In this document: positions 15,948-24,035 of the stretch, in pieces
Position numbering within the stretch: the stretch's first letter is position 1
Layout of the letters: every line of letters starts with the position of its first letter
Assembly (NCBI GenBank): GCA_964578835.1
Contig: CAZOEL010000091.1
Span: 1-24,137, forward strand
Origin: CAZOEL01 sp964578835
GTDB taxonomy: Bacteria > Desulfobacterota > Syntrophobacteria > Syntrophobacterales > Syntrophobacteraceae
DNA: 24,137 nucleotides
Direction: 5' to 3'
Position numbers and translations under genes: made by a program
The notes under the pieces: generated by a model
Told to the model about the DNA's origin: nothing
The model's input: the letters and a program-made list of their open reading frames with translations, nothing else
The model's database searches: none

Positions 15948-15962
15948 ATTGAATTTTTCAAT
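15948..15962. promoter_or_regulatory. Candidate operator palindrome upstream of the beta-oxidation operon
   Basis: ATTGAA-TTT-TTCAAT is a perfect 6+3+6 palindrome centred about 35 nt before the hbd ATG. On the minus strand it is overlapped by GGATAATT, a possible -10 box, without a clear -35. The position suits a repressor site. No matching palindrome was seen in front of the TetR gene at 19611, so the cognate regulator is unknown. Confidence 0.35.
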
Positions 15963-16568
15963 TATCCAAAAAGAGCTGCATCGCTGCTTGCCGGGCTATT
16001 GCGAACGGGCGCGCACACCCGCCCGGACAGACGGCATTCAGTACCCCAGACCGCTTCCCGCCCCACAAAAGGAACAACCCCGTCCCTTTTGATTTCGATT
16101 CAGGAAAATACTCCAATAACTCAGTAGTGGGAAGCCTAAAGTTTCCATGTTCATAATGATTCGGTATTTTTTTCATGAGACAGGGGCCATCGCCAAGCTC
16201 GCCGACGCGAATCGCGGCGCCTTTTTCCTGCCCACACCTATTGAAGGCGCGGATGCGACATTATTGCCAAGTTGATGGTACACTTTTCAATAATGTTGTG
16301 TTAAGATAGCAGAGTTTTTTACCGGCCGTCAAGTAAATTAACCCAAAGAAAAGCCTTTTGCTTCGCGGGATGAGCAACAAAAGGCTTACCGCAGTGTGAG
16401 AAAAAACGGACTCCCCTCGCATGGGAGCCCAATGATTCGATCCGCCGTTGCTTAAAGAGTCGAATATTCAGCCTTCTTGCAGTAGAATGCAGCCTCAGAG
16501 CTTCTTTCGGCCTGTTGGAACTATAGGCGGAGGCTTCCGATGCGATTATTTCGAAGGAGGAATTCCCA
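15963..16568. other. Divergent spacer between the beta-oxidation operon and xdhC
   Basis: No convincing gene: a 72-codon minus-strand frame (15958-16176) starts MKKIPNHYEHG but lacks a ribosome binding site and known motifs. Two hairpins lie before xdhC: AAGCCTTTTG (16351-16360) pairs perfectly with CAAAAGGCTT (16378-16387), and GGACTCCC/GGGAGCCC at about 16410-16430 forms a shorter stem. They would fall in an xdhC leader if transcription starts upstream. I could not match them to the known molybdenum-cofactor riboswitch. Confidence 0.5.
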
Positions 16569-17603
16569 ATGAATCTGTTCAAGAACATTTCAGAATTACT
16601 GAGATGCGGGGAGAGCTTGGTGACCGCGGTGATCGTCAGTCGTTCGGGATCGGCGCCACGCGCCGTGGGCTCGAGAATGGCGATCCGAAAGGACGGCTCT
16701 ATTCTCGGAACCATCGGGGGAGGCATGCTCGAAGCGCAGGCTCAGAGTCTGGCAAAGAAGGTCTTCAACATCCAAGAACCGGTGTTGAAAGAGTTTTTGC
16801 TCACTAATGAAGACGCCGGTCGGCTGGGCATGGTCTGCGGCGGTCAGGTGGAGGTTCTCCACCTCTACCTGGATGCGTCGAACGCATCCGTACGGGAGCT
16901 GTACCACGAGATTGCCTCCGCAATAGAGGAGAGAAAACGGGGCTGGTTGATCACACAAATCCCTTCCGAAAACAAAGGCTCCGGATTGCAGCATCTCTCG
17001 ACAAAAAACGGATTCAAAATCGGCATGCTTGCCAACGAAGTCGTTGAAGAATTGGCCCCAAAAATCGGAATGAATGGTTATGAATTGATCGCGCACCGCG
17101 AGAGCCGATTTTTTATTGAGCCTCTGTCCATGGATGGAACCGTGTATATTTTCGGCGCCGGGCATGTCTCTCAGCAGCTCGCGCCTTTGGCAAAGCTTGT
17201 GGGATTTGAGACCATCGTTCTGGACGATCGGCGCGAGTTCGCCAACCGGGAGCGGTTTGATTCCGCTGACGGGATCATTGTGCTGGATTCATACGAGCGG
17301 GCGATGGAAGGGCTCGATATCGACGAAGAGAGCTACCTTGTGCTGGTGACCCGGGGCCACGCCCACGATAAGACGGTTCTGGGGCTGGCGCTTCGAACGA
17401 ATGCCGGTTACATCGGAATGATCGGAAGCCGCAAGAAAAGAGACGCCGTATACGAGGCGCTGCTGGAAGAAGGCTTCTCACGCGAAGAGTTTGAACGGGT
17501 GCGCTCCCCCATCGGCATAAATATCAAAGCCGAGACCCCGGAAGAGATTGCGGTGAGCATCGTGGCGGAGCTCATCGAGGCGAGAGCAAAGAAGACGCAA
17601 TGA
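16569..17603 (+). CDS. XdhC/CoxI-family molybdenum-hydroxylase maturation protein
   Basis: A 344-aa protein of the XdhC/CoxI family. These bind molybdenum cofactor and help sulfurate and insert it into xanthine-dehydrogenase-type enzymes. The N-terminal XdhC/CoxI domain has GSAPRAVGSRMAI and GTIGGGMLEAQ (27-56), with a Cys in GMVCGGQVEVL (C90). The C-terminal Rossmann domain begins VYIFGAGHVSQQLAPLA (192-208) and contains VLVTRGHAHD and GYIGMIGSRKKR. The Shine-Dalgarno is strong (GGAGG). The stop overlaps the next start by 4 nt (ATGA), indicating translational coupling with the MocA-like fusion. No hydroxylase subunits are in the window, so the client enzyme must be encoded elsewhere. Confidence 0.93.
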   Translation: MNLFKNISELLRCGESLVTAVIVSRSGSAPRAVGSRMAIRKDGSILGTIGGGMLEAQAQSLAKKVFNIQEPVLKEFLLTNEDAGRLGMVCGGQVEVLHLYLDASNASVRELYHEIASAIEERKRGWLITQIPSENKGSGLQHLSTKNGFKIGMLANEVVEELAPKIGMNGYELIAHRESRFFIEPLSMDGTVYIFGAGHVSQQLAPLAKLVGFETIVLDDRREFANRERFDSADGIIVLDSYERAMEGLDIDEESYLVLVTRGHAHDKTVLGLALRTNAGYIGMIGSRKKRDAVYEALLEEGFSREEFERVRSPIGINIKAETPEEIAVSIVAELIEARAKKTQ

Positions 17604-19360
17604 CAAACCGGACCGGCTTAGCAGCCCTGATCCTCGCAGCCGGGCTTTCATCCCGAATGGGGTCTTTCAAGCCGTTGCTCCCGCTCGGGCGCTCCACGGC
17701 AATTGAAGAGACGATCAGACGTTTTCTGGAGGCTGAAATCCGCGACATACGGGTCGTCCTTGGCCATAGATCCGAAGAGATCGTTCCGATCCTTGATAGA
17801 CTCGAAGTCAGGAAGATTTTCAATCCCGAATATGAAAAAGGCATGTTTTCCTCGGTCATGGCCGGATTGAAAAACATGGAGCCATCTATAGAGGCTTTTT
17901 TCATGCTCCCTGCGGATATTCCCCTTGTGAAGCCGAGAACCATTACCGAGATTGTTCGGGCATATCGCAACAGCGGCGCAAAGATAGTCTATCCATGCTT
18001 CGATGGAACGCGGGGGCATCCACCCCTTATCTCCATTTCCTCGGTCGCGGATCTTCCAGAGCAATGGGAAGGCGGGCTCAGAGCTTTCTTGAGCAGGCGC
18101 GATCAAGAGGCGCTGGACCTGGAGGTGGTTGATGAAGCGATCCTCATGGACTGCGACACGCCTGAAGATTATGGCAGATTAAAGGCATACGGATCGAGAG
18201 CGCATATTCCGACAGAGCGTGAATGCATGGCGATATGGAAACAGCTCCAGACCCCGGAGAGCGTCATCTCTCATTCGCGCGTGGTGGCTGAGCTTGCGGG
18301 CGCGCTCATCATGCGTTTGAACGCCGCTGGATTTCGCCTTGATTCCAGATTGGTTACGGCTGCGGGATATCTTCATGACATTGCCAGGGCGAAGCCCGAT
18401 CATGCAAAGGAAGGCGCAGCCCTCCTCCGGGATCTGGGTTACGAACACATCGCCGGAATTGTCGCTTCTCATATGGATATCAAGCTCAAAGAGCGGTCTG
18501 TTGACGAAGCGGACATCGTCTATTTGGCGGACAAATACGTTGAGGGCAGCCGAATTGTCTCGATCGAGGAGAGATTCGAAAAATCCTCGAAAAAATTCGA
18601 TGATAAACAGGAGATCCTTCATGCCGTAGCGCAACGATTCAAGAATGCTCGGATCATCAAGGAGCGAATTGAAGAAGCGTTGGGAGCCGCCATAGAAGAG
18701 ATCATTCAGAAGCTCGAAAGGGGCATGGGCTGGGCCGCCAATGGCGCGGAAAAAAGGATCTATCTGATTAGGCACGGAGCGCTCGATAATCCGGCTAAAG
18801 AGAAGCGCTATATCGGGCAGCTCGATTTGCCTTTGAGCGTCGAAGGCGCTCGGCAGGCGGAGCTCCTGCGCGAGAGGTTGAGGGAAGCGCCCCTTACCGC
18901 CATCTATTGCAGCGATTTGAAGCGATGCATGGAAACAGCCGATACCATCGGCGAACCTCACGGACTCACGCCCATCGCGAAACGGGAGCTTCGAGAGATT
19001 GCCCTGGGCGCATGGGAAGGAGCTTCCTTCAGTGAGATCCGGAGACTGCATCCCAAGGAATTTGAGGAGCGCGGCCGCAATCTTGTCCATTTCCGCCCTC
19101 CAGGGGGAGAGAGCTTCCACGACTGCGCGCTCAGGGTCCTCCCCGCTTTCTACGAAGCGCTCCAATCCACCTCGGGGGATATATTGATAGTGAGTCATGC
19201 CGGGGTGAATCGCATCCTACTCTGCCAGATCATGGGTAAACCCATGGACTCCCTCTTCGAGATCGATCAGAACTACGGCTGTCTCAACGCGATCCGAGCC
19301 GGCGCTTTTGCGCTTGAGGTGGAGATCTTGAACGAAGTCATATCGCCGGAAAAGGAATAG
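17600..19360 (+). CDS. Three-domain fusion: MocA-like nucleotidyltransferase, HD domain, histidine phosphatase
   Basis: A 586-aa protein with three enzyme domains. Residues 1 to about 195 are a MobA/MocA-type nucleotidyltransferase, which in this context would attach CMP (or GMP) to molybdopterin: LAAGLSSRMGSFKPLLP (12-28), PADIPLV (104-110, metal-binding Asp) and DCDTPEDY (184-191). Residues about 210-350 are an HD metal-phosphohydrolase-like domain with H225, the HD pair H259-D260, H291 in ASHMD and D312. Residues about 385-586 are a phosphoglycerate-mutase-like histidine phosphatase: RHG (391-393), R442, E466 in REIALGAWEG and H533 in SHAG, closest by eye to alpha-ribazole phosphatase. Key residues of all three appear intact. 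It is coupled to xdhC by a 4-nt overlap. I recall related proteins from sulfate reducers (DVU_1551 family), unverified. The roles of the two hydrolase domains are unknown. Confidence 0.88.
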   Translation: MTNRTGLAALILAAGLSSRMGSFKPLLPLGRSTAIEETIRRFLEAEIRDIRVVLGHRSEEIVPILDRLEVRKIFNPEYEKGMFSSVMAGLKNMEPSIEAFFMLPADIPLVKPRTITEIVRAYRNSGAKIVYPCFDGTRGHPPLISISSVADLPEQWEGGLRAFLSRRDQEALDLEVVDEAILMDCDTPEDYGRLKAYGSRAHIPTERECMAIWKQLQTPESVISHSRVVAELAGALIMRLNAAGFRLDSRLVTAAGYLHDIARAKPDHAKEGAALLRDLGYEHIAGIVASHMDIKLKERSVDEADIVYLADKYVEGSRIVSIEERFEKSSKKFDDKQEILHAVAQRFKNARIIKERIEEALGAAIEEIIQKLERGMGWAANGAEKRIYLIRHGALDNPAKEKRYIGQLDLPLSVEGARQAELLRERLREAPLTAIYCSDLKRCMETADTIGEPHGLTPIAKRELREIALGAWEGASFSEIRRLHPKEFEERGRNLVHFRPPGGESFHDCALRVLPAFYEALQSTSGDILIVSHAGVNRILLCQIMGKPMDSLFEIDQNYGCLNAIRAGAFALEVEILNEVISPEKE

Positions 19361-19531
19361 ATGCGCATTATCGGGTCAAGCCCCAAACGAGATAACAAGG
19401 AGCAACGCCACAATCTTTTTCGGAAAGCGCAACTTCTCTTTGAGTTTACACGAAAAATAAGCTATTTTCTCAAGACCGCTCTACAGAATCCAAAGCTCGG
19501 TATCTTGAAAAAGTCGGTCTTTGATCCCTGA
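19361..19531 (+). CDS. Possible 56-aa basic small protein
   Basis: An ATG directly abuts the stop of the fusion gene (TAG-ATG), with AAGGA just upstream, and opens a 56-codon frame: MRIIGSSPKRDNKEQ at the start and LKKSVFDP at the end. The product would be basic (many Lys/Arg) with an amphipathic middle. I do not recognise it. The coupling geometry argues for a real gene, while the lack of homology and short length argue against. It may simply be a chance frame in the spacer before the TetR gene. Confidence 0.25.
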   Translation: MRIIGSSPKRDNKEQRHNLFRKAQLLFEFTRKISYFLKTALQNPKLGILKKSVFDP

Positions 19532-19610
19532 TGGATCAACCCATTGACTGTTGGTTTCCAGCTTGCAGGACATACATTAACTCACCATAGCACACGAAGA
19601 GACAATTAAG

Positions 19611-20255
19611 ATGAGTGTTGTCATGAAGTACGGCCGTCAGAAAGAAAAAGAGCGCAAGATAGAGGTCATTCACCGAACCGCAGCTAGAATATTGTGCAAT
19701 CTGGGTTACGAGAAGGCGTCCATAAGGGATATCGCCGAAGCCACGGGAATCACAAAGGCGGGGCTATACTATTACTTCGACACCAAAGAAGAGCTCTTGT
19801 ACCAGATCCTCGACAGTTTCATGGACGATCTTCTCGCCGAGATGCGTGATCTGCACGCTCGCATAACGGATCCCGCCGAGCTGATTCAGGCCATCATCAA
19901 TTTGCAGGTGCAAAGATATTGCCGCGACAAGCACCGCTCAAAGCTCATCGCGCACGACGAGAATTGTCTGAGTGGAAAACTCCACAAGCAACTGAAAGAA
20001 AAACAGCAGCAGTACTTCTCTTACTGGAGAGAAGCTGTCAGGAAGTATTGCGAGCAGAAAGGCCTCTCGTGCGATCACGTTGCGGTGGATGCTCACACTC
20101 TGATGGGCGCCTGCATTTGGGTGCAGCAGTGGTACAACCCGTCGGGAGAGGTGAAGCCGGATCAATTGGTAAGGCGCATCTTTTCCGTATTCCTTTACGG
20201 ACTCTCCAGCAGGGACAAGATCGACTCTCCGCAAGAGTCGACATCGGGCGAATAA
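19611..20255 (+). CDS. TetR-family transcriptional regulator
   Basis: A 214-aa one-component regulator. Residues about 16-62 are the TetR helix-turn-helix: RTAARILCNLGYEKASIRDI, then AEATGITKAGLYYYF and DTKEELLYQIL, a near-canonical match. The C-terminal ligand domain (about 70-210) is all helical, with QRYCRDKHRSKLI and a Cys- and Gln-rich segment, typical of regulators that sense acyl-CoA or hydrophobic ligands, though no ligand can be named. A second in-frame ATG four codons on (MKYGRQKE) is an equally possible start, as the ribosome binding site is weak. It lies 198 nt before the aldolase gene on the same strand and some 3.7 kb from the beta-oxidation operon. Its target is unknown. Confidence 0.92.
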   Translation: MSVVMKYGRQKEKERKIEVIHRTAARILCNLGYEKASIRDIAEATGITKAGLYYYFDTKEELLYQILDSFMDDLLAEMRDLHARITDPAELIQAIINLQVQRYCRDKHRSKLIAHDENCLSGKLHKQLKEKQQQYFSYWREAVRKYCEQKGLSCDHVAVDAHTLMGACIWVQQWYNPSGEVKPDQLVRRIFSVFLYGLSSRDKIDSPQESTSGE

Positions 20256-20453
20256 CGCCCAAACCGCTTTTGTCCAATAAGTGCTCTTCAATCATTTTTT
20301 GCGAGATTGCAGAACCGAAGAATCGTATTATGTTGATTCTTGAATCGCAAAGAACTGACCACTACTCTCCCGAGGAGAGGATCTCGAGCCCGCTTCTTTC
20401 CCTGGCTCGGGCCAACGCAGAGCTAACACGCCAATCAAGGGGAGCATACAGAT

Positions 20454-21482
20454 ATGCCTGTAGCCGACTACACAATCTACTGCAGCATGTTGGACCGGGC
20501 GCGGGAAAAAGGGTTTGCCTACCCGGCCATAAACGTCACCTCACTCACAACAGCCAACGCCGTATTGAAGGGGCTTGCTGAAAGTAAGAGCGATGGAATC
20601 ATACAGGTATCCACAGGCGGCGCAGCTTTCGCCTCCGGCTCGTCCGTTAAAGACATGGCGCTGGGAGCCATCTCCATTGCCGAGCATGTGCGCCGAGCTG
20701 CAGAGCGGTATCCCATCTACGTCGCCCTTCACACTGATCACTGCCAGGCCGATAAGCTCGACCAGTTTGTAATGCCTCTTGTGGAGGAAACGGCGAAACG
20801 CCGGGCCGAAGGCAAGCCCAACCTCTTCAACAGCCACATGTTCGACGGAAGCGCCCTGCCGCTCAAAGAGAATCTGGACATTTCGGTCAAGCTTCTCGAA
20901 ATGTTTCACAGCAATGAGCTCATTCTCGAGATCGAAGCGGGCGTAGTCGGTGGAGAAGAAGATGGCGTGAAGGCGGAAGCTTCGGCAAAGCTCTACACCA
21001 CGCCTGAAGACACTCTGGAGGTGGCGAAGCGGCTCAACGCCGTCAAGGGCGCCAGATACCTGCTCGCGGCAACGTTTGGAAATGTGCATGGCGTTTACAA
21101 GCCTGGACACGTCAAGCTAAGGCCTTCCATCCTCAAGGACTGCCAGGAGGCTGTAGCGAAAGAGTATGGCGCTGAATCTCGCTTCTACCTGGTTTTCCAT
21201 GGGGGCTCAGGCTCCGAGATCAGCCAAATTCACGAAGCCATCAGCTACGGCGTCGTGAAGATGAATATCGATACGGATACCCAGTACGCTTTCACTCGTC
21301 CCATCGCTCACCATATGCTCAAAAATTACGATGGAGTTTTGAAAGTGGACGGAGAAGTGGGCAACAAGAAATTCTACGATCCCCGCACGTACCTGACCAT
21401 GGGAGAAGCCGCCATGGCGGAAAGAGTCAAGCAGGCCGCAAACGATCTGAAGTCTGCAGGCGCATCCCTTTTCAATGGCTAA
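20454..21482 (+). CDS. fba: Class II fructose-bisphosphate aldolase
   Basis: A 342-aa zinc enzyme that reversibly cleaves fructose 1,6-bisphosphate into dihydroxyacetone phosphate and glyceraldehyde 3-phosphate, in glycolysis or gluconeogenesis. The zinc and catalytic residues are visible: HTDHC (H93, catalytic D95, zinc ligand H96), H212 in FGNVHGVYKPG and H249 in VFHGGSGS, followed by VVKMNIDTDTQYAF, the phosphate-binding segment. The presence of IEAGVVGGEEDGV and the length fit the E. coli FbaA-like subclass (class IIA). GGGGAG lies about 9 nt before the ATG. In an acid-degrading anaerobe it would serve mainly gluconeogenesis from acetyl-CoA. It appears monocistronic, after the TetR gene. 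Confidence 0.95.
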   Translation: MPVADYTIYCSMLDRAREKGFAYPAINVTSLTTANAVLKGLAESKSDGIIQVSTGGAAFASGSSVKDMALGAISIAEHVRRAAERYPIYVALHTDHCQADKLDQFVMPLVEETAKRRAEGKPNLFNSHMFDGSALPLKENLDISVKLLEMFHSNELILEIEAGVVGGEEDGVKAEASAKLYTTPEDTLEVAKRLNAVKGARYLLAATFGNVHGVYKPGHVKLRPSILKDCQEAVAKEYGAESRFYLVFHGGSGSEISQIHEAISYGVVKMNIDTDTQYAFTRPIAHHMLKNYDGVLKVDGEVGNKKFYDPRTYLTMGEAAMAERVKQAANDLKSAGASLFNG

Positions 21483-21521
21483 CAATGCATACGGGGAGCT
21501 CAAGACTGTTTTATAAAGATG

Positions 21522-21540
21522 CCGGATCAAAACGATCCGG
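21522..21540 (+). terminator. Short hairpin after the aldolase gene
   Basis: CCGGATC (21522-21528) pairs perfectly with GATCCGG (21534-21540) around AAAAC, 39 nt after the aldolase stop and followed by TTTCCG. The U-run is short, so termination strength is uncertain, but position and stem fit an intrinsic terminator. Confidence 0.5.
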
Positions 21541-21793
21541 TTTCCGTATGGAATTTTCATGTTGTTAGCTTTCTTTTCCCCTCCTATCGCACGATTTTGA
21601 AGGGCTGGAAGACAGCCCGAAGGTGAGCCGAAATTAATGGAATCCTGATTCTCCGAAGAGTCAGACCGCGCAGATTGAGAACTGCCATCGCATTTCAAAG
21701 TCATGCATATGAAATGTCAGAAAAGCGTTAAGCAAAAGAGAGAAGTGACCGATGGTAGGTTTAAATACTCAATCATAGATCGGGAGGGAAAAG

Positions 21794-21961
21794 ATGATCA
21801 GCAGAATGCGGTTTTTTATGAAGGTCTGGAGATGTGGGAGCAGCGCGCCTCTTCTGAGGGCGTGGCGCCTTACTATGTTTTTTGATAAATTCTGCCGCTC
21901 AATGCTTCCTACGCCGCAGTTAGCGTACCAGGAAGCAAGAATCATGCGGCGCTATCGTTGA
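21794..21961 (+). CDS. Possible 55-aa small protein
   Basis: ATG at 21794 is preceded by GGGAGG with suitable spacing, and the frame runs 55 codons to TGA. The product starts MISRMRFFMKVWRCG and is basic and aromatic-rich, with two Cys and no clear transmembrane segment. I do not recognise it. The ribosome binding site is the only positive evidence, so this is a weak candidate. The 8-bp hairpin that begins at its stop codon could serve as its terminator. Confidence 0.2.
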   Translation: MISRMRFFMKVWRCGSSAPLLRAWRLTMFFDKFCRSMLPTPQLAYQEARIMRRYR

Positions 21962-22012
21962 GCGTGAGCAGTGTGTCTCACGCTGCGAGCGGCTGAGGAT
22001 AAAACGCTTTGC

Positions 22013-22074
22013 ATCACGCGGAGAAGCGGAGGCTTTGCTTGAGCTTTCCCGCCTTCTCCGTTACTCCGCGTGAT
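22013..22074. repeat. Imperfect inverted repeat downstream of typA
   Basis: ATCACGCGGA (22013-22022) pairs perfectly with TCCGCGTGAT (22065-22074), and inner segments (GAAGCGGAGGC against GCCTTCTCCGTTAC) pair imperfectly. On the minus strand it begins about 70 nt past the typA stop and could stop transcription from that side, though no U-tract follows closely. A dispersed intergenic repeat is an alternative. Confidence 0.5.
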
Positions 22075-22144
22075 TTTCGCACGAATCCGATCAAGGAATA
22101 TCAATCCGGCAAATGGCTGGTCCGCCATCAGGGGAATGGCGTTC

Positions 22145-23935
22145 TTATCCCTTCACCATCTTCATCTTTCGCAGCCTTATCGAGTTTGGAGTCACCTCAA
22201 CCAATTCATCATCGCTGATGTACTCCATGGCCTGCTCCAGAGTGAACTGCCTCGGAGGCACCAGGCGCAAGGCTTCGTCCGAGCCGGAAGCCCTGATGTT
22301 GGTGAGCTTCTTTTCCTTGGTGATATTGACCCAGATGTCTTCAGAACGAGAATTCTCTCCAACGACCATTCCCGAATAGACCGGATCTCCCGGATTTACA
22401 AAGATAGTTCCTCGAGGCTGCAGATGGAAGATGGCGTACGCCACCGCTTTGCCGCCTCGATCCGACACGAGCGCGCCATTTGGCCTTCCCGTGATATCTC
22501 CGGCATGCGGCGTGTATCCCACAACAAGAGTATTGATGATGCCGGCGCCTCGAGTGTCAGTAAGAAACTGGTTCCTAAACCCGATGAGCCCTCTGGACGG
22601 AACCTCGAATTCGAGGCGCACGCGTCCGAATCCGTTGTTCACCATCTTGAGCATCTGGCCGCGGCGAGTTCCCATCATTTCCGTGACAATGCCCACAAAC
22701 TTCTCCGGAACGTCCACGACCGCCAACTCCATCGGCTCGGAAAGCACTCCGTCGATGACCTTGGTGATGATCTTCGGCTTGGAAAGGGAAAGCTCGAAGC
22801 CTTCCCGGCGCATGGTCTCCACAAGCACGGCAAGCTGGAGCTCTCCACGCGCGCTCACTCGGAAGGAGTCCCTGTTTTCCGCCTGCTCCACCCGGAGGCT
22901 CACGTTATAGAGCAACTCCTTGTCCAGCCTCTCCTTGATGTGCCTGGATGTCAGGAACTTCCCATCCTTTCCGGCAAGTGGAGACGAATTGACCGAGAAG
23001 ACCATCGATATGGTCGGCTCCTCAACGGTTATGGCGGGAAGAGGACGTGGATCGGCGAGGTCTCCCAGGGTATCCCCGATGAAAACATCGTCTACCCCGG
23101 CAACAGCCGCAATATCGCCTGCTTCGATAACGTCGCGCTCCACGCGGTTGAGCCCTTCATAGGAATAGACAACGCTGAGCGATGCTCTGCGCGGAGCCTC
23201 TCCGCCCTTGATGAGCGCCACTTCCTGGCCATAGCGCAAGGCTCCGTTGACGACTTTTCCCACTGCGATTCTCCCGACATAGTCGCTGTACTGAAGAGTG
23301 GTGACAAGAAATTGGAGAGGAGCCTCGGGATCAAAAGTAGGCGCCGGAATCGAGGAAAGGATCGCATCGAAAAGCGGCGACAGATCGCGGCCTTCGCCTT
23401 CCTGCTCCGTCATGGCGATGCCCGCTTTGGCGTTTGTGTAGAGAACGGGGAAGTTCAGTTGTTCTTCAGTGGCGTCCAAGTCGATGAAAAGATCGTAAAT
23501 CTCATCGAGGACTTCGCCGATTCGCCTGTCCGGCCGATCGATCTTGTTGACCACCACGATGGGCGGAAGCTTTCGGGCGAGCGCTTTGCCGAGCACGAAG
23601 CGCGTCTGGGGGAGAGGTCCTTCGGTCGCATCCACCAAAAGCATGACCCCATCCACCATATTGAGGGTGCGTTCCACTTCGCCGCCAAAATCGGCATGTC
23701 CGGGAGTATCGACGATGTTTATTTTTGTTCCCTTGTAGATTATGGCTGTATTCTTGGCCATGATGGTTATGCCCTTCTCTCTTTCGAGATCGAGGCTGTC
23801 CATCACCCGTTCAGCAACCTGTTCGTTATCCCGGAATATGCCGCTCTGCCAGAGCATGGCGTCCACGAGAGTCGTTTTGCCATGATCGACATGGGCGATA
23901 ATGGCCAAGTTCCTCAAATTATGACATGTTTGCAT
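22145..23935 (-). CDS. typA: Ribosome-associated translational GTPase TypA/BipA
   Basis: A 596-aa GTPase of the elongation-factor family that binds the 70S ribosome and supports ribosome assembly and growth under stress such as cold. The G domain shows AHVDHGKTT (14-22), switch I EREKGITI (51-58), DTPGH (76-80) and NKID (130-133). EF-G-like domains and the BipA-specific C-terminal domain follow, with SRGLIGFRNQFLTDTRG, GYTPHAGDI and the near-terminal VELTPNSIRLRKM-like end (here EVTPNSIRLRKM). Length is standard. AGAGGA precedes the ATG by about 8 nt. It is probably monocistronic from the promoter at 24036-24064. A long open frame on the opposite strand (22070-23998) is a shadow. Confidence 0.97.
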   Translation of the reverse strand: MQTCHNLRNLAIIAHVDHGKTTLVDAMLWQSGIFRDNEQVAERVMDSLDLEREKGITIMAKNTAIIYKGTKINIVDTPGHADFGGEVERTLNMVDGVMLLVDATEGPLPQTRFVLGKALARKLPPIVVVNKIDRPDRRIGEVLDEIYDLFIDLDATEEQLNFPVLYTNAKAGIAMTEQEGEGRDLSPLFDAILSSIPAPTFDPEAPLQFLVTTLQYSDYVGRIAVGKVVNGALRYGQEVALIKGGEAPRRASLSVVYSYEGLNRVERDVIEAGDIAAVAGVDDVFIGDTLGDLADPRPLPAITVEEPTISMVFSVNSSPLAGKDGKFLTSRHIKERLDKELLYNVSLRVEQAENRDSFRVSARGELQLAVLVETMRREGFELSLSKPKIITKVIDGVLSEPMELAVVDVPEKFVGIVTEMMGTRRGQMLKMVNNGFGRVRLEFEVPSRGLIGFRNQFLTDTRGAGIINTLVVGYTPHAGDITGRPNGALVSDRGGKAVAYAIFHLQPRGTIFVNPGDPVYSGMVVGENSRSEDIWVNITKEKKLTNIRASGSDEALRLVPPRQFTLEQAMEYISDDELVEVTPNSIRLRKMKMVKG

Positions 23936-24035
23936 AAAGAATCCTCTTTCGGCAAAGCGCCATCCGATACTCTTGCCGGACGCGCTTCAAAAAGATAGAT
24001 GTCCCGAAGGACAGAGTGTTATCAAAAAGTGGTGA

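Larger units (their letters stand above)
21541..22144. other. Convergent spacer between the aldolase gene and typA
   Basis: No recognised gene. It contains a 55-codon frame with a good ribosome binding site (21794-21961), a perfect 8-bp hairpin AGCGTGAG/CTCACGCT (21961-21968 with 21977-21984) and a larger inverted repeat (22013-22074). A 60-codon frame at 21703-21885 overlaps in another frame, has no Shine-Dalgarno and is not credible. Confidence 0.5.

Noticed and set aside
15078..16127. 349-codon open frame opposite the 3-hydroxyacyl-CoA dehydrogenase
   Set aside because: It mirrors a well-conserved gene and reads as low-complexity antisense protein without any family motif. The same holds for the 330-codon frame opposite acd (13085-14077) and the 422-codon frame opposite the thiolase (11129-12397).
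16320..16568. Molybdenum-cofactor riboswitch upstream of xdhC
   Set aside because: There are hairpins in the right place, but their sequence and arrangement do not match the Moco motif as I know it, so I do not claim one.
22070..23998. 642-codon open frame on the plus strand opposite typA
   Set aside because: It is fully antisense to a clearly conserved GTPase, has no recognisable motif, is rich in His/Arg/Asp as expected from mirrored codon bias, and lacks a ribosome binding site.
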